Of a DNA stretch of 64,000 nt, positions 18,243 through 27,503 are shown piece by piece. A program made the translations under genes and the position numbers. The stretch lies in contig JAKSLE010000003.1 in the NCBI GenBank assembly GCA_024401365.1, positions 62,001 to 126,000 on the forward strand, read 5' to 3'. The stretch is from Bacteroidales bacterium. GTDB lineage: Bacteria; Bacteroidota; Bacteroidia; Bacteroidales; Marinilabiliaceae. Within the stretch, counting starts at the first letter, position 1. Every line of letters begins with the position of its first letter. The notes under the pieces are model-generated. The model was not told the DNA's origin. It did not search any database and was given only the letters and a program-made list of their open reading frames with translations.

Positions 18243-19619
18243 ATGAAAAAAGTTCACTTCATAGCTGTCGGTGGTAGCGTAATGCATAACCTCGCATTGG
18301 CTCTCCACGATAAGGGATATAACGTAACAGGCTCCGATGATGAGTTCTTCGAACCTTCAAAGTCTCGTCTGGCCGCAGCTGGTATACTCCCTTCCGAGAC
18401 AGGTTGGCACCCAGAACGTATAACTCCCGATTTGGATGCCGTCATCTTGGGTATGCACGCTACTAATGATAATCCCGAACTTCAGCGCGCTCGTGAACTT
18501 AACCTCAAAATATACTCTTTCCCAGAGTACCTCTACGAGCAGACCTCCGATAAACAGCGTATCGTAGTGGGTGGTAGCCATGGTAAGACTACTACTACCG
18601 CAATGATAATGCACGCTCTTAAGGCAGCTGGCGTAAAGTACGATTATATGGTGGGCGCTCAGTTGGAGGGCTTCGACCGTATGGTGGGCCTCTCTTCTGA
18701 TGCTAAAATAGCTGTGTTCGAGGGTGATGAGTACCTTACTTCGGCTCTTGACCCTACTTCTAAGTTCCTCCATTATAAGCCTAATGTGGCTATCATTACT
18801 GGTGTGGCTTGGGACCACGTGAATGTTTTCCCTACATGGGAGGGCTACTTGTCTCAGTTCGGTAAGTACGCTTCTACTATAGTAAAGTATGCCAACGACG
18901 GCGGCGTGTTGATTTATTGCGCCGATGACGAGGGCGCCGCAAAGGCTGCCGATAGCATACCTCCTCACGCCGAGGCTCGTGGATATAAGGCTTTGGTGTC
19001 TGTAGTTAAGGACGACCAGAATTATATAGTATATAATAATAAGGAGTACCCAGTAGGCGTTTTTGGTAAGCATAATATGTATAATATGAATGCTGCTATG
19101 ATGGCTTGCGAACGTGTAGGTGTCTCTTGCGACGATTTCTTGAAGTCTATGGCTACTTTTACTGGTGCCTCTAAACGCCTGGAGATTCTCCATAAGGGTG
19201 CCGATCGCGTGGCTTATCTGGATTTCGCCCATTCGCCTTCTAAACTGACAGCTACTACCAACGCTATCCGCGAACGTTATCCCAACCGCCGCGTAGTGGC
19301 TGTTATGGAACTTCATACTTTTAGCTCCCTCCGCAAGGATTTCCTCCCTCAGTACAAGGGGGCAATGAATGCCGCCGATAAGGCAATCGTATTCTTTAAC
19401 CCCGAAGTTATCGCCCATAAACGTCTGGAGATGTTTTCTCCCGAGGATGTGGCTTCTAATTTCAACCACCCTAATCTTACCGTCTATACAAAGACAGAGG
19501 ATCTGGTGGCTGACCTAAAGGCGGAGAATTACAAGGATACTGTTTTGCTTATCATGACTTCAGGTAATTTCGGCGGCGTGGATATCCGTACTTTCGCTCC
19601 TGAACTCCTCACTAAGTAA
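18243..19619 (+). CDS. mpl: UDP-MurNAc:L-Ala-gamma-D-Glu-mDAP ligase
   Basis: Recycles peptidoglycan tripeptide onto UDP-MurNAc. The 458-residue product has the Mur ligase architecture: an N-terminal Rossmann-like domain (HFIAVGGSVMHNLALAL), ATP-binding GGSHGKTTTTAMI at about residue 112, and a C-terminal domain with HSPSKLTATTNAIRERYP. The GGSVMHNLA motif rather than GIGGxGM separates Mpl from MurC. It follows porV by 21 bases and precedes a DUF4286 gene by 6 bases. The m-DAP substrate suggests a Gram-negative-type peptidoglycan. Confidence 0.93.
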   Translation: MKKVHFIAVGGSVMHNLALALHDKGYNVTGSDDEFFEPSKSRLAAAGILPSETGWHPERITPDLDAVILGMHATNDNPELQRARELNLKIYSFPEYLYEQTSDKQRIVVGGSHGKTTTTAMIMHALKAAGVKYDYMVGAQLEGFDRMVGLSSDAKIAVFEGDEYLTSALDPTSKFLHYKPNVAIITGVAWDHVNVFPTWEGYLSQFGKYASTIVKYANDGGVLIYCADDEGAAKAADSIPPHAEARGYKALVSVVKDDQNYIVYNNKEYPVGVFGKHNMYNMNAAMMACERVGVSCDDFLKSMATFTGASKRLEILHKGADRVAYLDFAHSPSKLTATTNAIRERYPNRRVVAVMELHTFSSLRKDFLPQYKGAMNAADKAIVFFNPEVIAHKRLEMFSPEDVASNFNHPNLTVYTKTEDLVADLKAENYKDTVLLIMTSGNFGGVDIRTFAPELLTK

Positions 19620-19625
19620 TCTGAA

Positions 19626-19937
19626 ATGGGGTTCTTGTGTAATACAACTTTCGTAGTCGCTGATTCTGAACAGTTCTGGTGGCGTGAATGGATGAATACT
19701 ATTTTCATCCCTGCTATATCTAATGTTTTGTCTGCCGCCCGCCACGAATTGTATCGCGTATATGACGCTCCCGTAGAGGGGGGCGAACATTCTCAGACCT
19801 ATTCACTCCAGTGGCACGTGAATTCGCTTACCGAGGTGAAAACGGTTAATGACTATTGCGAGGTGCTCTTCCAACAGCTCAAGGGCCGCGAGGAACGTAT
19901 CCTCCACTTCTCTAGCGTGATGAAGCAAATTAGTTGA
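19626..19937 (+). CDS. DUF4286 family protein
   Basis: A 103-residue protein of unknown function. It shows the features of the DUF4286 family: an N-terminal TTFVVADSEQFWWREWM stretch, and a small alpha-beta layout ending with VLFQQLKGREERILHFSSVM. The gene is packed 6 bases after mpl and 10 bases before ruvC, a neighbourhood I recall from other Bacteroidales. Confidence 0.8.
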   Translation: MGFLCNTTFVVADSEQFWWREWMNTIFIPAISNVLSAARHELYRVYDAPVEGGEHSQTYSLQWHVNSLTEVKTVNDYCEVLFQQLKGREERILHFSSVMKQIS

Positions 19938-19947
19938 GGTCTCTTAA

Positions 19948-20511
19948 ATGCGCATCTTAGGTATAGACCCTGGTACCAACCTCCTGGGTTGGGCAATCAT
20001 AGATACGACGGGTAATAAGGCCCAAATCGTAGTCATGGGTGTGCTGGATCTGAGTAAACAGCCCGACCACTACGCTAAATTGCGATATATCTACGAGCGT
20101 ATATCTTCTATAGTAAACGAATATAAACCCGAGGAGTTGTCTATCGAGGCGCCTTTCTTCGGTAAAAATGTCCAGAGTATGCTTAAATTGGGCCGCGCTC
20201 AGGGGGTATGTATAGCTGTCGCAGCTTCTCAGGGTATGCCTATCACAGAGTATGCTCCTATGCGTATCAAACAGGCTATCACAGGTCAGGGCGCCGCTTC
20301 TAAGGAGCAGGTGGCTAATATTCTGCAACGTATGCTGCATTTTACCGAAATGCCTGGTCATTTGGACGCTACCGATGCTTTGGCAGCCGCTTACTGCCAT
20401 TTCTTGCAGGTTAATAGCCCCCTCGGAGCCCCTAAGTCGGGTACCACAGGCGGACCTGCTAAGACTTGGAAGGAGTTCGCTTTGCGTAACCCTTCTCGTG
20501 TGAAAAAATAA
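19948..20511 (+). CDS. ruvC: Holliday junction endonuclease RuvC
   Basis: Resolves Holliday junctions with RuvAB. The 187-residue product starts with MRILGIDPGTNLLGWA, which contains the first catalytic Asp (residue 7), followed by ELSIEAPFF with the catalytic Glu and HLDATDALAAAYCH with the C-terminal acidic pair. The length fits the family with a short basic tail (NPSRVKK). It lies in the mpl-DUF4286-ruvC-queA run. Confidence 0.96.
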   Translation: MRILGIDPGTNLLGWAIIDTTGNKAQIVVMGVLDLSKQPDHYAKLRYIYERISSIVNEYKPEELSIEAPFFGKNVQSMLKLGRAQGVCIAVAASQGMPITEYAPMRIKQAITGQGAASKEQVANILQRMLHFTEMPGHLDATDALAAAYCHFLQVNSPLGAPKSGTTGGPAKTWKEFALRNPSRVKK

Positions 20512-20552
20512 TGGGTATATATATAGGTATATAATCTAAATCGATTTCTACA

Positions 20553-21752
20553 TTGGACTCACAGTTGTACACATACGATCTCCCAGATGAACGAATAGCT
20601 AAATACCCTTTGGCTGAGCGCGATGCAAGTAAACTCTTGGTTTACCGTAATGGCTCTATCGAGGAGAGCGTGTTCCGTAACGTAGGCTCATTCCTCCCTG
20701 ATGGAGCAATGCTGGTATTCAATAATACCAAGGTTATTCGCGCCCGCTTGGCTATGCATAAGGCTACTGGCGCTAATATAGAGGTGTTCTGCCTCGAGCC
20801 TATCCTCCCTTCTGATGTCCAGCAGGCTTTCGCCGTGACCGATGTTACAGAGTGGAAGTGTATAGTGGGTAATAGCAAAAAGTGGAAGGAGGGCCTCATC
20901 ACTCATTCTCTTACTATCAATGGTAATGAGGTGATTTTGAGTGCCGAACGTATATCTACTGCCGATAATACTAGTGTAGTCCGCTTTACTTGGAGCAATA
21001 GCAACTATACCTTCGCAGAAATAATAGAGCACGCAGGTGTTACTCCTATCCCTCCCTACCTTAATCGTGAGACCGAGGAGATAGATAATACTAGGTATCA
21101 GACTGTCTATAGCGAACATAAGGGGTCCGTAGCTGCCCCTACTGCTGGCTTGCATTTTACCGAAAGGGTCTTGTCCGAAATCCGTGCAAATGGCCACGAG
21201 CTGGTGAATCTTACCCTCCACGTGGGAGCTGGTACGTTTAAACCTATCCAAACGGCTGATGTTAAGGACCATGTCATGCACGCCGAGCAGATATATGCTA
21301 CTAAGCCTGATATCCAGGCTATCCTTAATAATAGCCGCGCAGGAAAGAAACTTGTGGCTGTGGGTACTACGTCTGTGCGTACCCTAGAGAGCCTCTATTG
21401 GTTGGGCGTCAAGTGTTTGCAGGGCGAGAGCGTCGATTTCTTGGCTCAGTGGGATGCTTATAATCTCCCTCAGAGTGTCTCTTTGCCTGATAGCTTTGGC
21501 GCTTTGCTTGATTATATGGATAAAAACGACTTGGATTCTTTCCATAGCTCTACACAAATCATGATCGTCCCAGGGTATACCCTAAGGGTGGTGGATGGTT
21601 TGATTACCAATTTCCATCAGCCTCATAGTACTTTGCTCTTGCTTATCTCGGCAGTGGTGGGGGAGAAATGGCACGATATATATGATTATGCTCTTTCTCA
21701 CGACTTCCGTTTCTTGTCTTACGGCGACTCGTCTTTGCTGATGCGCGGATGA
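20553..21752 (+). CDS. queA: tRNA preQ1 ribosyltransferase-isomerase QueA
   Basis: Transfers the ribosyl part of S-adenosylmethionine to preQ1 in tRNA to make epoxyqueuosine. The 399-residue product contains DLPDERIAKYPLAERDASKL, VFNNTKVIRARL, PTAGLHFTERVLSEI and HVGAGTFKPIQTADV, all conserved in QueA. The start appears to be a TTG at 20553: an in-frame stop lies at 20532-20534 and no ATG occurs nearby. It overlaps the next gene by four bases (ATGA). Confidence 0.93.
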   Translation: MDSQLYTYDLPDERIAKYPLAERDASKLLVYRNGSIEESVFRNVGSFLPDGAMLVFNNTKVIRARLAMHKATGANIEVFCLEPILPSDVQQAFAVTDVTEWKCIVGNSKKWKEGLITHSLTINGNEVILSAERISTADNTSVVRFTWSNSNYTFAEIIEHAGVTPIPPYLNRETEEIDNTRYQTVYSEHKGSVAAPTAGLHFTERVLSEIRANGHELVNLTLHVGAGTFKPIQTADVKDHVMHAEQIYATKPDIQAILNNSRAGKKLVAVGTTSVRTLESLYWLGVKCLQGESVDFLAQWDAYNLPQSVSLPDSFGALLDYMDKNDLDSFHSSTQIMIVPGYTLRVVDGLITNFHQPHSTLLLLISAVVGEKWHDIYDYALSHDFRFLSYGDSSLLMRG

Positions 21753-23017
21753 AAGTCGTCGCCTCGCATATATTGCTCTTAGTCTTGATGTCGGTGGCTG
21801 TAATCTTGCCGATATCTGCTGGTAATGTTTTGCGTGATACCGTGGCTCTTTCTGAAAGGGTCGATTTCAAATATGATTTATTGAATAGCCAGACTTTCCG
21901 CTTCCACCCTGTCAATGGCGTGGACCTCCAGGAGTCTTGCTCCTTTTTGGTTAAGCCGGATACTGATATAGTGCTTGCTATATCCCCACGCTTGCAGTAC
22001 GCATTTCTTATCCATGCCTTGGAGCCTGGATTGGAGCTTTCTCTTCAAATTGGTCCTAAACATCGCTTTTCAGTGGAGGGGGAGCGTGAGTTGCACGACT
22101 GGAACCGTACTTCTGAAACGGAGTTCGATTGGTTGAAAAATTCTTTTTCTGCTTTCATCGCTCACAAAAACTACGTTAAGGTGGTGGATAAACGTAGCTT
22201 GAGCGCATCTTATACTCTTCAGTACGATGGCCGTACTTGGATATCTTTCTCTTACGAGGGGTATGAGTTGCGTAATGTCAAGAACCATAGCACTTTCGCT
22301 CTCTTCCATAATGGTGATACCTATTCGCCTAATTACCCCGATTGCCCTGCTATATCTGATGTCCTGAATCTGGATCCATGCCGACCGCTAAGGGAGTCTA
22401 ACTTGGTCTTTTCTTCGCAACTGCCTTTCTCTCAGCGTCTTTCTTCTGTAGCAATGAATCTGATTGTCCAGTATGCAGCCAACGCGGAGGTCTTCCATCC
22501 TGAAATTTCTTTGTCTCAGTATCTCCGTAATTCCGATTTCAATATGCTCTATTGGAGGGTTAATTATGGCTTTTTTAGCGGAGGCAATCCAGAGCGACTC
22601 TCTTTTCATGAGTGGAAACATTTTCAGGCTTCTCAACGTTTCTTCCCTATGCGTAGCGAGGAAACAGGGGTTGTAGGTTTCGTGGCGCTCAACCCGTATG
22701 CGTTGTCAACCAACGATTGGCACGTGGATGCCTCTTTTCGTATGTTCAGGGAGAAGTTGCTCTTGCTGCATATACCCAACTTGCGCCCCTTGTTTATAAA
22801 GGGCGAGGCTCTCTCTCTTACCGCAGCATACACAAAACAACAGGGTAAGGTGTATAGCGAGGTGGGTTACGAATTGCTCAACGTCCTCGATGCTATACAC
22901 GTAGGCGTATATGCCTCATTCTCAAATGCACACTACCAGTCCCTCCACTTTAAAATGGGGGTGACCCCTCCTAAAATGACCTTCCGACAGGCAGTAAAGA
23001 ATATCCGATTAATGTAA
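21749..23017 (+). CDS. Putative outer-membrane beta-barrel protein
   Basis: A 422-residue exported protein with a hydrophobic leader (SHILLLVLMSVAVILPISAG). Family not firmly recognised. The sequence is rich in alternating amphipathic strands, and the C-terminal 100 residues (KLLLLHIPNLRPLFIKGEAL, VYSEVGYELLNVLDAIHVGV, SLHFKMGVT) weakly resemble the terminal barrel of the DUF5686 family. It is translationally coupled to queA (ATGA overlap) and closes the run begun by pepP. Confidence 0.6.
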   Translation: MKVVASHILLLVLMSVAVILPISAGNVLRDTVALSERVDFKYDLLNSQTFRFHPVNGVDLQESCSFLVKPDTDIVLAISPRLQYAFLIHALEPGLELSLQIGPKHRFSVEGERELHDWNRTSETEFDWLKNSFSAFIAHKNYVKVVDKRSLSASYTLQYDGRTWISFSYEGYELRNVKNHSTFALFHNGDTYSPNYPDCPAISDVLNLDPCRPLRESNLVFSSQLPFSQRLSSVAMNLIVQYAANAEVFHPEISLSQYLRNSDFNMLYWRVNYGFFSGGNPERLSFHEWKHFQASQRFFPMRSEETGVVGFVALNPYALSTNDWHVDASFRMFREKLLLLHIPNLRPLFIKGEALSLTAAYTKQQGKVYSEVGYELLNVLDAIHVGVYASFSNAHYQSLHFKMGVTPPKMTFRQAVKNIRLM

Positions 23018-23429
23018 TTTCGCCTCCTTTATTCCTCCTTAAATTTCCCTCTTTTTACACCGTTTTTTCTCTCCGTAACCATCTTTCGCCCCTCGCACTT
23101 TAATAAAAAATTGCGAGCAACCTTATATCTCTATATAGACAGGCTATACTCTCACTATATCCAGAGGCAACATACACTTTTATCAGTTTAGCTGAAAAAT
23201 TGACGAAAGAAAAAATCTTTAATATTGTATCTTCTCAACAAAAAGTATAAATTTGCAACGAGGATAGTCGCGAACTCGATTTCCAAAAAATCAGTCTATT
23301 GTCTGAATATTGTGTAACATTTTCAGCCGTGGGCTAGTATAAGGAAATTGAGCGTTGTGATGTAGCACACTACAAAGCGCTGCTCCTCAGTAGATTATAA
23401 AATGTAAATTGACGCAAATTCACAATACT
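23018..23429 (+). promoter_or_regulatory. Gene-less leader region with promoter of the GldJ-like gene
   Basis: This 412-base stretch holds no credible gene. It contains a copy of the recurrent GCGAGCAAC word (23105-23121) and a good promoter: TTG 23225-23227, 20 bases, TAAATTTG 23248-23255. That predicts a leader of about 165 bases, in which AGCG...TGTAG, loop CACA, CTACA...CGCT (about 23352-23384) forms a hairpin. No known riboswitch was recognised. Confidence 0.5.
23105..23121 (+). repeat. Recurrent AAAAAATTGCGAGCAAC word
   Basis: Intergenic copy of a word that recurs at 1292-1306, 8523-8538, 43361-43378 and, inverted, 51840-51856. Confidence 0.75.
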
Positions 23430-25034
23430 ATGAATTTTCAATTCAAGCATTTGTTAGCTGCTCTCGTAGCAGTTGGCCTCGGTCTATCGATTACTTCATG
23501 CTCACTCTTCAAGAAGAAGAGAGGCAATGGAGAATCTAGTTCTGTTACAGGCTGGGCTTATAACGACCCAACAAATATGGGTGGTTTCGACAACTATTCT
23601 GGCTATGAGCAAGAGGTAGGACCAGGTCTCGTACGTGTCGAGGGCGGTACATTTATCATGGGCCGCGTCGAGCAGGACGTTATGTACTCTTGGGATGCAC
23701 AGCCTCGTAGAGTTACCGTAGCTTCATTCTTCATGGATGAGTGCGAGGTAAGCAACTCCAACTATCGTGAGTGGCTTTGGTGGTTGAGCAAGGTCTTTGA
23801 TCGTCAGAGCTATGGCCAGGTGCTCCGTAATGCCCTCCCAGATACTCTCGTTTGGCGTCGCGCTTTGGCTTACAATGAGCCTTATGTAGAGAATTATCTT
23901 CGTCACCCTGCATATTCAGATTACCCTGTAGTAGGTGTATCTCACGTTCAGGCTACTAACTTCTGTAAGTGGCGTACCGACCGTGTTAATGAGAATATCC
24001 TCTTCGAGAATGGTGTCCTCAACAAGATCGAGACACTCAAGAAGCAGATGTCTGAAGAAGGTGGCGGTGGCCAGCACAACTTCAACACAGAGGCTTACCT
24101 CTATGGCGCCCTCGGTGATGACGTAGTTGTTATGGATGAGGATAAGAACCCATACGAGAACGTTAAGATGCCTATGGGTGAGGATGATGAAGGCGAAGTT
24201 ACAAAGCGTCATATCCGTATCGAGGATGGTTTGCTCCTCCCTAAGTACCGCCTCCCAACCGAGGCCGAGTGGGAGTTCGCTGCTCTCGGTATCATCGGTA
24301 ATACTCAGGAGGAGCGCGTATCAGAGCGTAAGATATTCCCTTGGAATAGCCACGTAATGCGTAACCCTGATGAGCGTGAGCGTGGTCACATGATGGCCAA
24401 CTACGTTCGTGCAAACGGTGACTACATGGGTACTGCTGGCGATTTGAACGATGCCGGTGATATCACAGTTCCAGTTCGTTCTTACTGGCCTAATGATTAC
24501 GGTCTCTACTGTATGGCTGGTAACGTTAACGAGTGGGTGGCTGACGTTTATCGTACACAGTCTCTCGACGACTTCGACGAGTTCAACCCATTCCGCGGTA
24601 ACGTATTCCGTCAGAAACTTCTCGATGACGAGGGCAAACTCGTAGAGGTTGACTCAGTAGGTAATGTACGCTACGAGGTTCAGCGTCAGAGCCAGATCGC
24701 CGATCGTAAGAACTATCGTACTGCTGATAATATCAACTACGGTGATGGTGATAAGTGGTCTAACCAGGTTGATGGTAACACCGACTGGACTTCTTCTACA
24801 AACACTACAGCTGATATGTACGACGGCTCAAAGGCTGATAATAACCTCCGTTCACTCGTAACAGACTCAACCCGAGTTTACAAGGGTGGTGGCTGGCGCG
24901 ACCGCGCTTACTGGTTGAGCCCAGGTACTCGTAGATTCCTCCATGAAACTGATAGTCGTGATGACCTTGGCTTCCGTTGCGCAATGACTAAGCTCGGTTC
25001 ACCTCACAATCAGTATGGTAAGAAGAAAAGATAA
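23430..25034 (+). CDS. GldJ/GldK-type lipoprotein (SUMF1-like domain)
   Basis: A 534-residue lipoprotein (lipobox LSITSC near residue 25) with a formylglycine-generating-enzyme-like fold: VEGGTFIMGRVEQDVM near residue 75, SFFMDECEVSNSNYREW, YRLPTEAEWEFAALG and a C-terminal VYKGGGWRDRAYWLSPGTRR. The stretch TGWAYNDPTNMGGF and GPGLVRVEGGTFIMG match what I know of GldJ better than GldK/PorK. Both belong to the gliding/T9SS apparatus; GldK forms the periplasmic ring with GldN. No gldL, gldM or gldN follows. The ATG at 23430 is chosen because the frame further upstream would precede the signal peptide. It has its own promoter and terminator. Confidence 0.85.
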   Translation: MNFQFKHLLAALVAVGLGLSITSCSLFKKKRGNGESSSVTGWAYNDPTNMGGFDNYSGYEQEVGPGLVRVEGGTFIMGRVEQDVMYSWDAQPRRVTVASFFMDECEVSNSNYREWLWWLSKVFDRQSYGQVLRNALPDTLVWRRALAYNEPYVENYLRHPAYSDYPVVGVSHVQATNFCKWRTDRVNENILFENGVLNKIETLKKQMSEEGGGGQHNFNTEAYLYGALGDDVVVMDEDKNPYENVKMPMGEDDEGEVTKRHIRIEDGLLLPKYRLPTEAEWEFAALGIIGNTQEERVSERKIFPWNSHVMRNPDERERGHMMANYVRANGDYMGTAGDLNDAGDITVPVRSYWPNDYGLYCMAGNVNEWVADVYRTQSLDDFDEFNPFRGNVFRQKLLDDEGKLVEVDSVGNVRYEVQRQSQIADRKNYRTADNINYGDGDKWSNQVDGNTDWTSSTNTTADMYDGSKADNNLRSLVTDSTRVYKGGGWRDRAYWLSPGTRRFLHETDSRDDLGFRCAMTKLGSPHNQYGKKKR

Positions 25035-25050
25035 TCTTATATAGCTATAC

Positions 25051-25092
25051 AAGGAAGCCGTATTTGGTATAATGCCCAAGTACGGCTTCCTT
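25051..25092 (+). terminator. Hairpin terminator after the GldJ-like gene
   Basis: Perfect 12-base inverted repeat AAGGAAGCCGTA (25051-25062) and TACGGCTTCCTT (25081-25092) with an 18-base loop, followed by a short T-rich stretch. Confidence 0.75.
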
Positions 25093-25138
25093 TGGTGTAA
25101 TAAAGTATCTAGTAATATATCATACACGTACTATACGT

Positions 25139-26167
25139 ATGGCAGCATCGAATTTCGTCGATTACGTAAAAATATTCTGTCGCTCAGGTAAGGGCGGCGC
25201 AGGTTCAGCTCACCTACGCCACGAAAAATTCGTGGAGAAGGGTGGCCCAGATGGCGGTGATGGTGGCCGTGGTGGCCACGTTATCGTGCGAGGTAACTCT
25301 AATTATTGGACTCTTATCCACCTTAAATTCGCTAGACACGTCTTCGCTAAAGATGGTGAGGCTGGTGGAAAACAGCGTTCTTTCGGCTCCGATGGCGAGG
25401 ATGCATACATAGATGTGCCTCTCGGAACAGTGGTTAAGGATGCTGAGTCCGGCGAGCAACTTTTCGAAATAACAGAGGATGGACAGGAGATGATTCTCGC
25501 CAAAGGCGGTAGAGGTGGCTTGGGTAACTGGCACTTCCGTACTTCTACTTTCCAGACTCCACGATATGCTCAACCGGGTGAACCTGGTGTGGAAATATCT
25601 GCAGTCATAGAGTTGAAGGTCTTGGCCGATGTCGGCTTGGTAGGATTCCCTAACGCAGGTAAGTCTACTTTGCTTTCTGTCGTCACTGCTGCTAAGCCAG
25701 AGATTGCTCCTTATGAGTTTACTACTTTGGTGCCTAATCTCGGTATGGTGCGCCACCGCGATAATCACTCTTTCTGTATCGCAGATATCCCTGGTATCAT
25801 CGAGGGCGCTGCCGAGGGTAAGGGTATCGGCTTGCGCTTCTTACGCCATATCGAGCGTAACTCGGTTCTATTATTTATGATTCCTGCCGATTCGGAGGAT
25901 CACGTCCGCGCTTATGAGATATTGCTGGATGAGCTGCGCCGTTATAACCCAGAGTTGGTGGATAAAGAGCGTGTAGTAGCTATCTCTAAAACCGACTTGG
26001 TGACCGAGGAGGATCTCAAGAAGGCTATGGATAAGATGAAAAAAGCAGGTCTGACAGATGTTATTTCTTTCTCTTCTCATACTCAAAAGGGTATACAGGA
26101 GCTAAAAGATACTTTGTGGGCTGCCCTAGTGCGTACAAATTACGTTGACCCTCGTGTTAGTGAATAA
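25139..26167 (+). CDS. obg: Obg family GTPase
   Basis: Ribosome-associated GTPase involved in 50S maturation and stress control. The 342-residue product has the glycine-rich Obg fold (residues 1-160, [18 protein letters not shown]) and then the GTPase domain with G1 GFPNAGKST at about residue 166, G3 DIPG and G4 ISKTD (in place of NKxD). The C-terminal extension of some Obg proteins is absent. It is followed 17 bases later by purE. Confidence 0.95.
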   Translation: MAASNFVDYVKIFCRSGKGGAGSAHLRHEKFVEKGGPDGGDGGRGGHVIVRGNSNYWTLIHLKFARHVFAKDGEAGGKQRSFGSDGEDAYIDVPLGTVVKDAESGEQLFEITEDGQEMILAKGGRGGLGNWHFRTSTFQTPRYAQPGEPGVEISAVIELKVLADVGLVGFPNAGKSTLLSVVTAAKPEIAPYEFTTLVPNLGMVRHRDNHSFCIADIPGIIEGAAEGKGIGLRFLRHIERNSVLLFMIPADSEDHVRAYEILLDELRRYNPELVDKERVVAISKTDLVTEEDLKKAMDKMKKAGLTDVISFSSHTQKGIQELKDTLWAALVRTNYVDPRVSE

Positions 26168-26184
26168 TTAAAGAATAATCAAAT

Positions 26185-26700
26185 ATGAAGCCAATCGTTT
26201 CAATTATTATGGGTAGTACAAGCGACCTCAAGGTTATGGAGGCAGCTTGTAATCATCTCGAGAAACTTGAAATACCTTTTGAGGTTAATGCTCTTTCTGC
26301 TCACCGTACTCCTCAACAGGTGCTCGATTTTGCTAAAGCAGCAATGGGTCGTGGTATCAAGGTCATCATAGCTGGAGCTGGTGGCGCTGCTCATCTTCCT
26401 GGTGTAGTGGCTGCTCTTACTCCTCTTCCTGTAATTGGTGTGCCTATCAAGGCATCTATTTCTATGGATGGTTGGGACTCAATGCTTTCTATGATTCAGA
26501 TGCCTCCTGGTATTCCTGTGGCAACTGTTGGTATGGATAACTCAATGAATGCAGCTATTCTTGCTACACAGATTCTTGGTGTTGCCGACCCAGCTATCAT
26601 GCAGAAGGTTGTTGAGTATAAGAGCTCTCTTGAGAAAAAGATAGAAAAGGCTAACGCTGATCTTGCCGAAATCAAGACTTGGCGTATGAAGACTAACTAA
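26185..26700 (+). CDS. purE: N5-carboxyaminoimidazole ribonucleotide mutase
   Basis: Purine biosynthesis: converts N5-CAIR to CAIR. The 171-residue product carries IIMGSTSDLKVM at the start, the active-site SAHRTPQQVLDF near residue 40 and GAGGAAHLPGVVAALTPLPV near residue 75. It is class I by sequence. Lies 17 bases after obg and 9 bases before an outer-membrane protein gene. Confidence 0.96.
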   Translation: MKPIVSIIMGSTSDLKVMEAACNHLEKLEIPFEVNALSAHRTPQQVLDFAKAAMGRGIKVIIAGAGGAAHLPGVVAALTPLPVIGVPIKASISMDGWDSMLSMIQMPPGIPVATVGMDNSMNAAILATQILGVADPAIMQKVVEYKSSLEKKIEKANADLAEIKTWRMKTN

Positions 26701-26709
26701 TCTTCAAAA

Positions 26710-27447
26710 ATGTATAGGTACGTACTTCTGACATTTGTAACACTCTTTTGGGCATTGTCCGCACAGGGTGTTAACCGAAGCATCAAGAAAAATTCTCTTG
26801 GTGAGCGTCAGATATACGTAGCTCCAAAATTGGGTATCTCTATTCCGACTCGTATAGGACGCGGGTCGGATGAGGTATCTTTCGCAGATGTCGCGTCAAC
26901 GGGTTTCTCTACGGGATTGGATGTCATGTGTATGCAGGGCCCTTTCCTCGGAGTAGGTGCAGAATTGAGCTATAATACTCACCCCTATAAGGAGCAGTAT
27001 TGGGATAATCTGGCTATGCGAGGCGCTTTTGATGCGAAATATAAATCTTTTTCTGCGCTGGCATTGGGTCGCTTGTTTATGTCTGAGCAACGCTTGAAAC
27101 CATTCGCAGGCGTAGGAGCTGGAGCGTATCTTGTCAAGAATAGCCTCGATTTCCAGTCAAAATGGCAGGGAACGTCTCAAGATGAGTCTGTAAGCTATAC
27201 AACAAATATTGTTACCGTTGCTATAGCAGGGGAGTTGGGTCTTATGTATAAAGCAGGAACTGGTACATTCGTAAGCTTGTGTGTCAGATTGAATGCTGTG
27301 CCTCGTCTGAAGGAGGAGGTTAATATCACGCAGGACCCATATACGTTTATTGAACGAGTAGTCGTTCTTAATCCTCATGGCAACGAAAATAATATCGAAA
27401 TTAAGTTGGGTGTCCATTTCGGACTCCGTGCCCGCTATAGAAAGTAG
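26710..27447 (+). CDS. Outer-membrane beta-barrel protein, unknown role
   Basis: A 245-residue exported protein (leader YVLLTFVTLFWALSAQG). The body has alternating strands with YVAPKLGISIPTRIG, VGAELSYNTHPY, FAGVGAGAYLV and a terminal IEIKLGVHFGLRARYRK, which is the pattern of porin-family or OmpW-like small barrels in Bacteroidetes. No specific function can be inferred. It follows purE by 9 bases. Confidence 0.65.
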   Translation: MYRYVLLTFVTLFWALSAQGVNRSIKKNSLGERQIYVAPKLGISIPTRIGRGSDEVSFADVASTGFSTGLDVMCMQGPFLGVGAELSYNTHPYKEQYWDNLAMRGAFDAKYKSFSALALGRLFMSEQRLKPFAGVGAGAYLVKNSLDFQSKWQGTSQDESVSYTTNIVTVAIAGELGLMYKAGTGTFVSLCVRLNAVPRLKEEVNITQDPYTFIERVVVLNPHGNENNIEIKLGVHFGLRARYRK

Positions 27448-27466
27448 TTATTACCAGAATATTGTC

Positions 27467-27474
27467 TAACTTTG
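27467..27474 (+). promoter_or_regulatory. -7 box before the small lipoprotein gene
   Basis: TAACTTTGCG about 30 bases before ATG 27504 matches the Bacteroidetes -7 element and supports that start over the earlier in-frame ATG at 27462. Confidence 0.45.
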
Positions 27475-27503
27475 CGCTAAATCAAAAAAATAACATCATA
27501 ACA

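Noticed and set aside
18357-19469. Long open frame opposite mpl
   Set aside because: Same reasoning: mpl is complete and conserved; the antisense frame has no recognisable domain.
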